A DNA stretch of 64,000 nt from Paramacrobiotus metropolitanus (taxonomy: Eukaryota; Tardigrada; Eutardigrada; Parachela; Macrobiotidae). A program made the position numbers and the translations under genes. Within the stretch, counting starts at the first letter, position 1; each line of letters starts with the position of its first letter. Positions 15,001 through 26,615 of the stretch are shown one piece after another. Location: positions 744,001 to 808,000 of the forward strand of contig NW_026570262.1 of assembly GCF_019649055.1 (NCBI RefSeq), given 5' to 3'. Below the pieces are notes generated by a model that was given only the letters and a program-made list of their open reading frames with translations, had not been told where the DNA came from and made no database searches.

Positions 15001-18000
15001 CCTTCTTGGACGCATCCGGCAGAAAGGCGATCGTAACAACAGGCATATCGACACCTCGCGATATTGCCATTGATTTCGCTACGCATGATGTGTACTGGGT
15101 GGACTCGGTGATTGATGCCATTCAAAGTGTTAATTATCTGGGAGGTAATCGACGGTCGATCAAGAGTGCGGAAACGGGCTACTCGCTGCCTGCTCCCTAT
15201 GGCATTGCGTTATATTCTGATAAAGTGTACTGGGTGGATCGCAATTTGATGGCCCTTTTCCGAGCCAGCAAATATCCAGATAATTCCACCGAGCCAGACA
15301 AGATCCTTGGGGATTTGGATACCGCTCGGGATGTGGCTATTTTTGCTCAAGCTAACCAACCGATACCTACGCAAAGGTGAACTTTCCATATGTGACTAAT
15401 ATTTGTATATTTAATTTTGGATAATTTGATAATTTAATTTATTGTATGTACGATAATTGCTGGTGCATTTAGCGACCGTTTGAGTGAGTTATAAGAAAAC
15501 CTAATTACTTGACAGAGCCGTGTGTGCACCGGAAACAAGCGGTTGTTCTCAGCTGTGTTTTGCCGTGCTGACGTCCGATGATATGGCCGCTCAGGTCAGT
15601 CGTCAGTGTGCCTGCGCTCAAGGCCGACTATCCGCGGATCTTGCTACCTGCATAGCTTGGGAGGAATTCCTGGTGTACAGTGATATGGGCAACCTTGTTG
15701 GTATGCATTTCAACCCGATGTTCCCCGGCACCCCATTCTCGGCTCAGGGCGTTACTTTCCAATCGATCACCGGACTGGATTATGATGCGAAAAATCAGCG
15801 ACTTATAATCGCTATTAACGGCCCGCGACCAGGCATTCGCTGGATGAGCATTAAAAATCCCCAAGACAACGGAACCGTTATCTTCAAGTCTGACAACTTC
15901 ACGCTACCGAAAGCATCGGGATTGCTCCAGCAGCCGGAAGGAATCGCTTATGACTGGACATCCAACAGGGTCTTCTGGGCTGATAGTGCTAGGAAGAAAA
16001 TCTTTGCTACCGGTAAGCATTGTTGCCGAAATTAGGTTAAATTTTATGATAACGTATAAAGTATAAAAACGAGACTTTTGTGACAGATTTTGCGGGCACA
16101 AGTACAATTGCAATTGTGGATGTTACCCGACCGAAGGCCCTTGCCCTTCACCCTTGTCGTGGGCAGATGTTCTACACCGATTGGGTGGTGCCTAATGGTA
16201 TCATCAAACGCGCCTCAATGACTGGTACCGATGTTACTGTACTTATCAAAGATAACTTGGTGCAGCCAACCGGTTTAACCATTGACTATCAAGAAAACAT
16301 GATCTACTACGCAGACGCAATTTTGGAGAAAATCGAACGCTGTGCTCTGGATTGCGTGAAGCCGGAAACCCTTATTACTGGAGCAATTTACCCGTATGCC
16401 TTGACCATTTTTGGCGAGTACATCTACTGGTCGGATATTTCACTTCGGGGCATTTACCGGGCCGAGAAGTATACGGGAAGCAGATTGCAGACTCTAGTTT
16501 CGCGGTTACCATCGGCACCAAGGGTACTGATCGCGTATTCTGGTGGTAAACAGAACTGCTCCGGAAGCCCTTGTGATTACGCTAATGGCGGCTGCCTGCA
16601 GAAATGCTCGGTGGCCAACGGGGCTGTACAGTGTTCATGCAACGACACCTACCAGCTGGTCAACAGCGGAACATACTGTGCACCCAATAACCAGACATGC
16701 GATTCTACCGGCTATTACTGTTGGAACGGGAAGTGCATCCAGAAAGCCTGGGCTTGTGACAGAGATGATGATTGTGGGGATAATTCGGACGAAGATCCAA
16801 AGTATTGTTCAGTGAAAGAATGTCTGCCCAATGAATTCCAATGCGCCAATAAGAAATGTATTTCCAACAACTGGAGATGTGATCATGAAGACGACTGCGG
16901 TGACCACAGCGATGAAGAAGGTTGTGCGTATAAAAAATGTGCAACGGGAGAATTCACGTGCGATAATGGACGCTGCATCAGTATGGATCAAGTTTGCGAT
17001 GGCATCAACGATTGTAAAGACAATGCGACGTCGGATGAAAGCATTATCAATTGTCCTGCGGCTAACCGCACATGCCCGCGCAACACCTTAAAATGCAACA
17101 CCACCAATATCTGCATTGATCCTTACTGGCTATGTGACGGTGACAACGACTGCGGTGACAATTCGGATGAAAATCCTATGTTCTGTCAGAAGACAACCTG
17201 CCCCTCGAATTCCTTCCGCTGCCCGAACATGCGTTGTATTCCTGGGACGTGGTACTGTGACGGCGACAACGATTGTGGTGACAATGCAGATGAACCGCCA
17301 GGATACTGTAATTCCACCGGACGCACTTGCTACGGCAATCTGTTCACATGCGGCAACGGAAACTGCATTCCGCAGATCTTTGTCTGCGACGGCGACATGG
17401 ACTGTCCAGATGGAAGTGACGAATCTGTCACGCAGTGCCAAAATCATACTTGCTCCAGCAATGAATTTGAATGCAAAGCCAATCGCCAGTATGGACGAAA
17501 TCCCTGTATCTACCGACAGTGGGTGTGCGACGGAGAGCCGGACTGTGCCGATGGTGAAGACGAGAAACAACCAGGATGCCCGACAGCTGCTCCTTGCGCT
17601 CAGGGTGAATTCCAATGTCAGAATGGCCGTTGTATCTCTTCTAAATATGAGTGTGACCATGAGGATGATTGTGGAGATAAATCTGATGAGCATTCTCAAT
17701 GCAGATACAAGCCCTGTGAAGGTAGGTGACGGTCAGTTATAGCCATAGGTAACCATACTCTGGGTGTTTCACGTAATTGTAATACGATCAGCAAAATCAA
17801 TACAGCTTGATTATTTGTCAACATCTTTATTAGGTGATTAAGCAGTTTATTGTCTGGTTTGGCGTGAAGCCTTTAAAGAATTTTTATTTATTTTGGTTAA
17901 CGTTTAACGTTACAATTATTGCCTTTTCAGTGAATGAAAGAAACTGCTCTTCTGGCCGCTGCATCCCCGCACAGTGGTTCTGTGATGGCGATAATGACTG

Positions 18001-21000
18001 TCGAGACGGAAGCGACGAAAAGAATTGTACTGTTACCAAATGTAACAAGGATACCCAGTTCGAATGCAGAAGCGGCGAATGTGTCCCAATAACGGCGGTG
18101 TGCAATCACATAAACGAATGCAAAGATGCAAGGTAATTTTGCTGTTGCAAGATAATTTTGTTATGGTTATGAGCTGAGCAAACTTCTTGACACAGTGACG
18201 AGAAGACCTGTGGAATCAACGAATGTCTTCACCTGGAAGATCATCAATGCGGTCAGGTTTGTGTGGATTTACCTACCGGTTATAAGTGCGCTTGCAATTC
18301 GGGCTACACTTTGATGGATGATGGCAAAGCGTGTCGTGATGTCAATGAGTGCCTTGAAGTTCCCGGTGCCTGCGATCAGTATTGCTACAACACGGTTGGA
18401 GGTTATATTTGCAAATGCAACACGACATTGTATGAACCCAGTGGGCCGGCTACTTGTAAGCGCATTGATAATCAGGAGCCCTGGCTGCTGTTCAGGTAAA
18501 CGTGCGATTGGCTAAAGGCTAAACACGAAATTAATAAGCAAACGAAAATTTTCCGCTAGTGCTTAAATCAACATTAAATTTATATCTCTTTACAGTAACC
18601 GGCATTATATCCGCAACATTAGTTCGGATGGAAAATACCTGCAGCTTGTTAAAAGTGAACTACGGAACGTCGTTGCTTTGGATTTCGATATTGCAAAGGG
18701 TATCGTATTTTTTGCGGACGTGGAAACCCGTCGCATCTCCCGATTCAATATTAGTAATCCCAACGGAAGTGTCGAAGTCATTATTCGCCATCAAGTCAAC
18801 GGTTTGGAAGGTTTGGCCGTGGATTGGGTTGCAAAGAAGATCTACTGGGCCGATCGTATTGTGAAGGAGCTCGCCGTTGCGGAATACAATGGAACTGGGC
18901 GCAGGAGTCTGCTCCGACACGGTTTGAGCGAGCCTCGTTCGGTGGCTGTGCATCCTGGCGTAGGCTACGTTTTCTTTACCGACTGGGGTCTGACTCCCTT
19001 CATTGCCAAAATCGGCATGGATGGTATAATGTTTTCCCGAATTGTCACGGAGAAGCTCGGTTGGCCGAACGCAATCACAGTTGATTATATCACGAATAGA
19101 ATAATCTGGGCGGATGCGCATTTGAACGTTGTTGAAATGGCTGACCTCACTGGAAGAAACCGCTTCAAGGTTAGTTATTTTACGCATATAATGTGCGCAG
19201 AATTGGGCTATGCACGTTTTGTCAGATACTTTTTAGGACTCGTGTACAGTTATATTAAGTGCGTTTCTTTAGGTGTTATCGGGACACAACGTGGTGCCTC
19301 ACGTGTTTTCATTGGTTGCACTCGACGGCTACCTTTACTGGACAGATTGGAACTTCCAAGCGGTTCTTAAAGCAAAAATGTTCGTGGATAAAAACGGAAC
19401 AATCATTCGAAACACTACGCACAGGCCCTATGACATCAATGTGAGTTGGGAAACAGTTTCCGTATGTACTACGCAGCATGCAAATGGCGCATTTTGCAGA
19501 TTTGGCATCCAGTTCGGCAGCCGAAATTTAACAACCCTTGCGAAAACAATAATGCGGGATGCTCGCATTTGTGCCTGCTATCCCCTGGTGTCTATGATGA
19601 TACACCGTCGTACACTTGTGATTGCCCAACAAATTTCGGTCTACTCCCTGACCAGCACACTTGCGTTGCCAACTGCAGTGCGAATCAATTCCGATGTGGA
19701 AAGCCAGACGAGAAATGTATCCCGAAACTATGGAAGTGCGTACTGGAAGAATTTTTTTTGATTATTTTGAACGAATTCATTCATTAAATTGAACATTTTC
19801 AGATGTGACGGAGAAAAGGACTGCGGAGATGGCTCGGATGAGGGGCCGACTTGTCCCCAGCGACGGTGTCTGCCGGGACAATTCCAGTGCAATAATTTTA
19901 ACTGCACGTTACCGTTATTTATTTGTGATGGCAAAGATGATTGTGGTGACGGATCGGACGAAGCCAGCTGTAACGTTGCGTGCGACCAGTGGCAGTTTAA
20001 GTGTAACAGAACGGGACGATGCATACCAATTGGTTGGTCTTGCGATGGTGATGATGACTGTGGAGACAATAGTGATGAAAGTCCAGCAATCTGCAAAGCG
20101 AAGGTATAACTCTGCTTTGTGCAATATTGAGGCATTGAGAAATATGACCTGGAATTTCTTTCAGGCATGCGATTCACAAACCGAATTCAAATGCCGAACG
20201 AGCGGTCGCTGTATTCCGGCTAGCTGGTATTGTGATTTCGACGATGATTGCGGCGATGGCTCGGATGAACCACAGAGTATCTGCAAACAACGTGCATGCT
20301 TGCCTGGTTGGAGTCGCTGTCAAGGCACCCCGTTGAATTATCGCTGTATTCCAAGTATGTTGCACTGGAGACGTTTTCTGCTCTGCTGTGCGTTTAATTT
20401 CGAATGTTCTGCTTTAGATTGGCACATTTGCGACGGAAAGAATGACTGTCGTGACGGGTGGGATGAATCCCCGCAGCAGTGTCCCAACTGTACATCTCGC
20501 GGAGAATTCCAATGTAACAACCGAAAATGCGTGCCTCAGCGGTGGACATGTGACTTCCAGGATGACTGTGGCGATCGTTCCGATGAGAATCCCGATATGT
20601 GCCGTGGACGATATCGTGAATGCTCGGAAATGGAATTCAAATGCGGCAATGGGCGGTGCATTTTGGCACGATGGGTATGCGATCACGACAATGACTGCGG
20701 CGATTTGAGGTACATCTTTTTTGCAGTTTTTGTTTTTTGGTAATGTTCTTCTGACCGGTGGTATATTTGTAGCGATGAAACCAACTGCACTAATTACCGC
20801 TGCAATAACGAAACGCAGTTCCAATGCACCAGTGGGCATTGTATATCCAAGAGATTCGTTTGCGATGGAGATCGTGACTGTCTGGACAACTCGGATGAGC
20901 AAAACTGTACGAAAAAGCCTGGACCGAGTAGGCTGCAGCCGGAGATATGTCCACCTAGCAAGTTCCAGTGCGATAACGGTGTCTGCATTACACGAGATTG

Positions 21001-24000
21001 GTTATGTGACAACGATAACGATTGCGGAGACAATTCGGATGAATCACCTCGAGCTTGCAGTAAGTGTCTAAGCCAGTTAAAATAAAAATTTCGATAATTA
21101 ACTGTACCATTTACAGCGCAAGCGACTTGCGAACTCGGAAGAAAGTTCTTGTGTGGCAACGGCAAATGTATTCCAAAATATCGCGTTTGTGATGGCTTTG
21201 ATCACTGCGGCGATGGATCAGACGAGCCGGCGGCTCTTTGTCGCGTCGGATGTCAACCGGACAGCTTCAAGTGCAAAGATGGGTCCTGTATCGGTAAAGA
21301 GAAGGTGTGTGATCGTATTCGAGACTGCCCGGAAGGATTGGACGAAGACGGCTGCAGTGAGTTTATTTTCCTAAACTGACTTACATACGAACTAAAAAGT
21401 TGTGTAGTTTGCATTCGATAATCGCCGATTGCGATTTTGCAGATGATGCTAAGCAAGGAATCAAAGGTTGCGCCGATAATAATGGAGGTTGTCTACAAAA
21501 TTGCACCAATTTGCCCAGCGGGAAAGGGTACTATTGTTCATGCCGGGATCACTTTGTGCCATCCTCGAAAGACCACAAAACTTGCGTTGAGCTGGATGAA
21601 TGCATTGTGCCCTCGTTGAACAACTGCTCGCAGATCTGTACGAACGTGAAGGTTGGATTCGACTGCTCTTGCAATCCAGGTTATGTGAAACACGATAAGA
21701 GCTGTGTGGCAGTCGACACTCCATCTCTGCTGTTGGCTAATGCGGACGAAATTCGCCAAATGACGTTGGCATCAGGAAATAGAGGAACATATAGCGGGTT
21801 AATTGGAAACGATACAGCATTAAGCCGTATTAATGCGATTGATTACGACGTGAAGAACGGTAAGTTTTTGCAGGCACAATACGTTGCTACTTTTTCTATT
21901 GAAAAGTTGAAAGTACCGAAAGTCGAAATTTTGCTTTTTTCTGCAGACATCATGTACTGGGCGGATTCTGCTTCGAAAACGATTAAGCGCTCGTATATTC
22001 CTCATCCTGACTCGGACACGCGCAGCGCCCATCCTCAACCACTGGATATTGCTTCCGTTAACCGTCCTGATGGGATATCTGTGGACTGGGTGGGTGGCAA
22101 CATCTACTGGACCGACACGCGACCTTTCACGACACGCGGTCGCCGTGATGTGGCATTCGACAGCGGTGACAACGGCGGTACGCTCAGCGTTGCCAAACTG
22201 GATGGCCGCTATGTGAAAACTCTTGTAACTGATCCACAATCGAAACCAGCTGCCATTGCGGTTAATCCCAGACTGGGTTTGATGTTCTGGACTATGATTG
22301 GCGAACGACCGAGAATTATGTCCAGTTGGATGGACGGTTCCAATCCGCGAATAATTGTTGACTCCCGATTAGGACACCCCACCGGATTGGCCATCGATTT
22401 CAATCAGAATGATCGCCTTTACTGGGCAGATTCGAAGGGCAACAAGATTGAATCATCCAGGCCGGATGGCTCTGATCGACGAGTTATTCTAAGAGGTACG
22501 TACTACTTTACGCGGTTAGAGTCTTTACAACAACGCATTTTTCGTCACCATATTTCCTTTTACTATTTTTTACATACAGTATCTGCATGAGCTTAATCGC
22601 TGGCTTTTCCTTCCCAGTTGTACACCTTTACCGTTTTACAGATATCGACCATCCAGTGCGTATCGACGTGTTTGAGGATGATCTCTACTGGATTGCTCGC
22701 GATACTGGAACAGTGTACTCGCAAAACAAATTCGGCAATGGTGCGAAGACAGTCGTGACGCAGAAATTAGGCGTATCGAACGATCTTAAGATCTATCAAA
22801 AGCTGTATTATAATACATCCATTTCCAACCCGTGCGAAAAGAGTGGATGCTCACATCTGTGCCTTATGACGCCCAATGGTCACACTTGTCAGTGTCCGGA
22901 AGGAACCCGTTTTGTGCGTACCGATTCTACTCGACATCAGTGCGATGCTGCGGTAGTGGAATCCAAACCTTTGCCGTTGAGGTGTCCGTGTCAGAACGGT
23001 GGATCATGCATCGTCGCATCACCCTCGAATGTGAGTGACAAACGATTGAACCTTTGTTACTGGATTCTGCGGGAGACTAAACCGCCATTTTACTTTCTAG
23101 ACTACTTGTCAATGCCCTGCGGGTACCTCCGGACCTCACTGCGAAACCATTAGCCCGAACGGAGTGTACCTGCCAAATCCTGGAATCAGTAAGTCCCATT
23201 TGACTCCTTTTTCTGTTTTTGGTTTCTGAAAGTACTTAATATATCGAACCATATGCAACATTAACAGTTCAGCGACTTGAAACATTCTGACATTCTCCCA
23301 TTATAGATGCTGCCGCTGTGGCTGTTCCCATTCTTCTCAGTTTACTTGCCATCGGTGTGATTATTGCCGGTTTCTTGTATTTCCGAAAACGCAAGAATCA
23401 TAAAGCTTTTGCTACTACCGGGCCAGTGGCTTTCCGAAGCGGCACCAATGTCGAGTTCGGTGGTAACGGCCTCGGCGGTCCTGATGATCGCGTTGAGGTA
23501 AGTTTCGAATAACTTTTATAACTTTTGCATGTTTAAATATTTAACCGCGCTTGACCGCTGAACTTTTGAACTGCGGTCCCGTTACAGATTTATAATAAGC
23601 ACTTTTTGTTATTTTGTTGGCCATCCTACTCTTCATGTACTTGCAAGGAAACTCCGGAATTGAATCTTTTCAGGAAACTATGCCAAATGAATTCCAAATG
23701 GGTGGAAAATCGAATTTTACGAATCCTATGTACGAAGCCATGGGAAATATGGAAAATCAAGCCGAATCTGCTGCTTCAAATCCCACTGAAGTTCAGCGTG
23801 CCATGACCTATGATCCCAAGCCCCTTGCAAGCGTTGCGGGTACGTTGTTGCCGGTCAAATAGGACGAAGTAAATCGTATGATTCAAAATTTGGCGCTTGC
23901 TTTAATTTGTTTTTCACAGTTAGTTTTATTATTTTTAAATTACGCGTTGTAAAATTTGATTTCAGTTTTTTTATAAATAACATTGTTGAATGCTACTGTT

Positions 24001-24176
24001 AATGATGAATAGTTATCATTGCAGAGCCAGCGTCGGCAGTATTAGCTCCTTCGAGCAGTGCGACCATTTCCAAAATCCATCCTCGCCCACGAACAACCGC
24101 TCTAGATCCTAGTCCGTCCGAGAGACATGATGATAAAGCTAAGCTGGTGGTCGAGGATAACAGTAGCGAAGCATAA
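2923..24176 (+). CDS. LRP2: LRP2/megalin-like giant endocytic receptor, complete, 46 exons
   Basis: This is a single-pass endocytic receptor that binds many ligands through LDL-receptor class A (LDLa) repeats and releases them in endosomes using YWTD beta-propellers. All 46 exons join in frame at GT-AG junctions, giving 14,046 coding bases and 4,681 residues, close to vertebrate megalin (about 4,650). Order: signal peptide; 7 LDLa; propellers 1-2; 8 LDLa; propellers 3-6; 10 LDLa; propeller 7; 11 LDLa; propeller 8; EGF modules; transmembrane helix; cytoplasmic tail with one FxNPxY signal. The 7-8-10-11 grouping separates megalin from LRP1, whose first cluster has two repeats. The ATG at 2923 is chosen because it opens a signal peptide and its exon ends in the phase needed by the first LDLa exon. 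Almost all introns are short; intron 1 is about 2.1 kb. Junctions come from reading the sequence, so an odd exon edge may be off. Confidence 0.95.
3002..5086 (+). other. LRP2 intron 1 (about 2.1 kb), no gene seen
   Basis: This is far longer than the other introns of the gene. Open frames on both strands are short and show no known motif. A long first intron in an otherwise tight gene is a common place for transcriptional control elements, but I see no specific site I can defend. Confidence 0.6.
5087..6685 (+). other. LRP2: LRP2 ligand-binding cluster 1: seven LDLa repeats
   Basis: Exons 5087-5206, 5315-5434, 5521-5652, 5891-5984, 6124-6149, 6220-6360 and the first part of 6483-7093 encode seven LDLa modules. 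Each has six cysteines and most have the acidic calcium-binding box of the CDGxxDCxDGSDE type. The fourth repeat is split across two small exons (5891-5984 and 6124-6149), with [10 protein letters not shown] formed across the join. Seven N-terminal repeats are the megalin signature. Confidence 0.92.
6686..9626 (+). other. LRP2: LRP2 EGF modules and beta-propellers 1-2
   Basis: Exons 6483-7093, 7234-7493, 7576-7961, 8222-9166, 9243-9404 and part of 9520-9702. Two EGF modules follow the LDLa cluster, the second of calcium-binding type ([20 protein letters not shown]). YWTD-family repeats then form a six-bladed propeller ([22 protein letters not shown]). An EGF module at 8237-8360 separates it from a second propeller carrying [12 protein letters not shown] and [13 protein letters not shown] modules follow before the next LDLa block. 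Confidence 0.9.
9627..11504 (+). other. LRP2: LRP2 ligand-binding cluster 2: eight LDLa repeats
   Basis: Exons 9520-9702, 9942-10091, 10177-10483 and 11078-11990 encode eight LDLa repeats; I count one CxxxxFxC-type start for each. The fifth repeat is split by a 594-base intron (10484-11077), the longest inside this cluster, and its halves rejoin in frame as LYKCDGYRDC. That intron has no convincing exon of its own. Confidence 0.9.
11505..16697 (+). other. LRP2: LRP2 beta-propellers 3-6 with intervening EGF modules
   Basis: Exons 11078-11990, 12055-12239, 12295-12523, 12584-12761, 12831-12959, 13021-13205, 13287-13466, 13618-13866, 13930-14091, 14154-14445, 14561-14868, 14931-15376, 15516-16012 and the start of 16087-17721. 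Repeated YWTD/FWTE/YWSD motifs and the GLAVDW-type blade core mark four propellers, each followed by a cysteine-rich EGF module (for example [22 protein letters not shown] and [12 protein letters not shown]). The donor at 11991 (GTCAGA) and at 12240 (GTATTT) are weak but give the only in-frame joins. Confidence 0.88.
16698..18211 (+). other. LRP2: LRP2 ligand-binding cluster 3: ten LDLa repeats
   Basis: Most of this cluster sits in one 1,635-base exon (16087-17721), followed by exons 17931-18132 and 18196-18495. I count ten LDLa repeats, matching megalin cluster III. The acidic box is unusually intact ([13 protein letters not shown] repeated). The ninth repeat crosses the 17722-17930 intron. 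Confidence 0.9.
18212..19673 (+). other. LRP2: LRP2 EGF pair, beta-propeller 7 and EGF
   Basis: Exons 18196-18495, 18596-19169, 19273-19440 and 19500-19735. Two EGF modules (the second a calcium-binding type, [16 protein letters not shown]) precede a propeller with [15 protein letters not shown] and [14 protein letters not shown] final EGF module ([12 protein letters not shown]) leads into the last LDLa cluster. Confidence 0.9.
19674..21355 (+). other. LRP2: LRP2 ligand-binding cluster 4: eleven LDLa repeats
   Basis: Exons 19500-19735, 19803-20103, 20165-20354, 20418-20709, 20773-21059 and 21117-21356. I count eleven LDLa repeats, which completes the 7-8-10-11 pattern. Several introns cut at the same place within the repeat unit (just before the CDG box), as expected if the cluster grew by exon-level duplication. 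Confidence 0.9.
21356..23188 (+). other. LRP2: LRP2 EGF modules, beta-propeller 8 and juxtamembrane EGF
   Basis: Exons 21443-21859, 21947-22495, 22642-23030 and 23101-23188. Two EGF modules ([28 protein letters not shown]) are followed by the last propeller ([28 protein letters not shown]). After it come two more EGF modules, the last split across a 70-base intron and ending TSGPHCET just before the membrane. Confidence 0.88.
23307..24176 (+). other. LRP2: LRP2 transmembrane helix and cytoplasmic tail
   Basis: Exons 23307-23497, 23674-23839 and 24025-24176. The helix ([20 protein letters not shown]) is followed by the stop-transfer KRKNHK. The tail of about 145 residues carries one FTNPMY endocytosis signal (FxNPxY class) near residue 4593, which recruits PTB adaptors such as Dab2/ARH in known family members. 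An in-frame alternative acceptor at 23646 would add nine residues to the middle exon. If the donor at 23840 is skipped, the frame ends at 23862 and gives a shorter tail. Confidence 0.85.
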
Positions 24177-24742
24177 CCGCATCGCTACTGTGTAACGTGT
24201 GCTGTATGCGGATCGCTACTTTGCTGACCCATATTTCCAATGTGGATTTAATTTTTTGTCTGTTTTAAATTTCGTGAAACGATAGACGTGAGAGTGAGAA
24301 GAGTCTCGAGATGGTCCGCCTGGTTTTTCTCTGCGATGATTCACATTTTTTCTCTTCTTCACACCACTGTGTGGACCGAAGCGCGCTCATTCCAGTCGTG
24401 ATATTTCTGGCAGCCATGTACCCATTTTCTGCAAAGAAGAAAATGTTTTGTTTTTAGAAATTTTACTCAGGCAGTGTATTTTTAGATTGCTCTCTCTCCT
24501 TAGTTCTGTCTTACTTGCTTTTCGTGTACACTTTGATAGAGTAACAAACCGTGGTAGCTAGTCTTTGATGTGTTCTTTTAAAGTTTTCATTTCTGCGCTC
24601 CATGTCGGCTTTTCAATGTTTCGATGGAACTTGCAACTGCTTTTAAGGTTTATTTTTCGTCTTCCTACTGTATTAATTTTAAAATGTGCCTTTTCAACGG
24701 ATTTACCGCTGTTTGCATTATTTTGTATGATATAAACTTGAT

Positions 24743-24748
24743 AATAAA
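24743..24748 (+). terminator. Candidate poly(A) signal of LRP2
   Basis: This AATAAA is the first I find downstream of the LRP2 stop and implies a 3' untranslated region of roughly 570-590 bases. It is a motif match only. Confidence 0.4.
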
Positions 24749-26615
24749 AACGTTACAATATGAACACTGTACTTCCTGCAGTTACGATAATTACGGGTAT
24801 TTTGTGCAAAAAACCCTGGATTCCAATTAATGTGCAATTAAAAGAATCCAGCGACTTTCTGTAGCTTCACCCACACGAGCCTCCGCTTTAAAGTTTTCGA
24901 ACAGCCCCATCAATTTTATTTTAACGGGAGAGTAGCAAAATTAAACAATTAAAGAACTCATTCAATTATGAACTCGGCCGTTGGTTTTCAAGTAGCGTTT
25001 GAGCCTGGACGGTAAAAGTAATGGCAGCTTGAAATCAGTGATTCGGTAGTCGGCTAACAGGTCAGTTTGTTTAGTCAATATGACCAGAACTAACTGACAT
25101 TGACCGATAAATCAACAGAACTGTCCATCACGATCAATTGCCGGCGCAACCAGAAACTGCATTAAAACAAGAAAAAAGTTTATTTATTGTATCGCAAGGT
25201 ACGGTATTTTTTCGTAAAAGTAGTGTAGCTAATAAAGCTTGTTAATAAACCTTTGCTAATAAAGTTGTTGCATATGAGATATCATGCAAAGGATGACCTT
25301 TAGTGATAGACAGCAAATGATTGTTGCAAAATTTAAATAATGCCCTGCTATAAGAATATCCCTGCGATAAGAATACAGTTCACCTTCCAATTAGTACTAG
25401 CATGTATTTAAAGGCTATCGGGTGTACATGTACAAATCGTGCGGCGCACAACTGGTCAAAGGCAGTTTTATTTTGGCATGTTTTTTTCAGTTTTGTTTTT
25501 CATAAATCAGAGATCTGAATTTGGCTTTGTATGCATCAGGATGTTTAGTTTCAGCAATTTCCAGTTAATAAACAAAAGTCTACCGAGTACTAGATTTTCA
25601 ATGAGCAGACTCGCACAGTTAGTATGCAATTAGTAACAGTATGCGCTGCCCGTTATGTTCGATGAACTATGGAAAGGAAACAATATCGCAACATGCGAAA
25701 CCCAGATCTACAAGCGATGGAAGTTAGACAACCCGGGTTCTTCTCTGCTGCTGTGGTATATAAGAATCCCATCGTTCGAGAGTACGCTGCATGCCGCCTG
25801 GCTAATTCTAGCCGCGACTGTCGCACACATTCGTCCAGCATCCTTCTGAACACGATCTTCCACCACCACGCTTAACATAATTCGGGTGATGCACATTGCA
25901 CAGTGTCTGGACTGCTTTACACAGATAAAATGCGGCTCTGTGTCTTCGACGGAATAATTCGCACATATGCTGTGCATTACACACATTGCCTACTTTAAAC
26001 TGTTCATAATCCATATAATTCAAGGCACACAGATCCGGCCAAGGACCAGTGGCAAACTTTTGGCGTTCAATTATATGAGCACTGGTAACTAACTGTCCCT
26101 CTCGTGACGACAGCTATTTTTGTTGATGTAGCATATGTGTGTGCCTTGCATACATATCTCGGCCGCTGCTGCTGCTGGCTGCATCTGAAGCTGCGCCGCA
26201 TCTCTCTATGATCCGGATTTTGAAACTGTTTTAACAAAGTTGCATGTTAGCTAACTATCTTAAGATTGGACAGTCAACATCTCTCAGTATATTCTTCCGC
26301 ACAGAGACTGCGCCCGCACGATGCACGGCATTCCTTGTGCGAGGAGTCTAAACTCGTAACTGTGCTCCAGCACAGAAGTTTCTGCAGTGTTGCTTCTTTG
26401 GCTTCTTTTCCGGAGACTCTGCATATCGCTTCGGTGTGTGTGAGCGGCTGTTGAGCCTAGTTGTCTCTTCCTAATTCTCATCCACATACGCGTATACACG
26501 TATTATAGCGAACGGATACATTGTACACTTGTGAACCGGGCGTGTGATCCATCTTTGGGCGTGCTGCTGCGGCCGGGCTGACTATGAGGTCAGGTCCGCT
26601 CCAGGAACCAGCACA
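24749..26615. other. Intergenic region between LRP2 and collagen IV
   Basis: The stretch is AT-rich with only short open frames and no protein motif. It holds the promoter and 5' leader of the collagen gene. A TATATAAG-like sequence near 25758 could be a core promoter element, but its distance from the ATG would require a long leader or an extra untranslated exon. A short CTG/GCT-rich tract lies near 26164. Confidence 0.45.
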
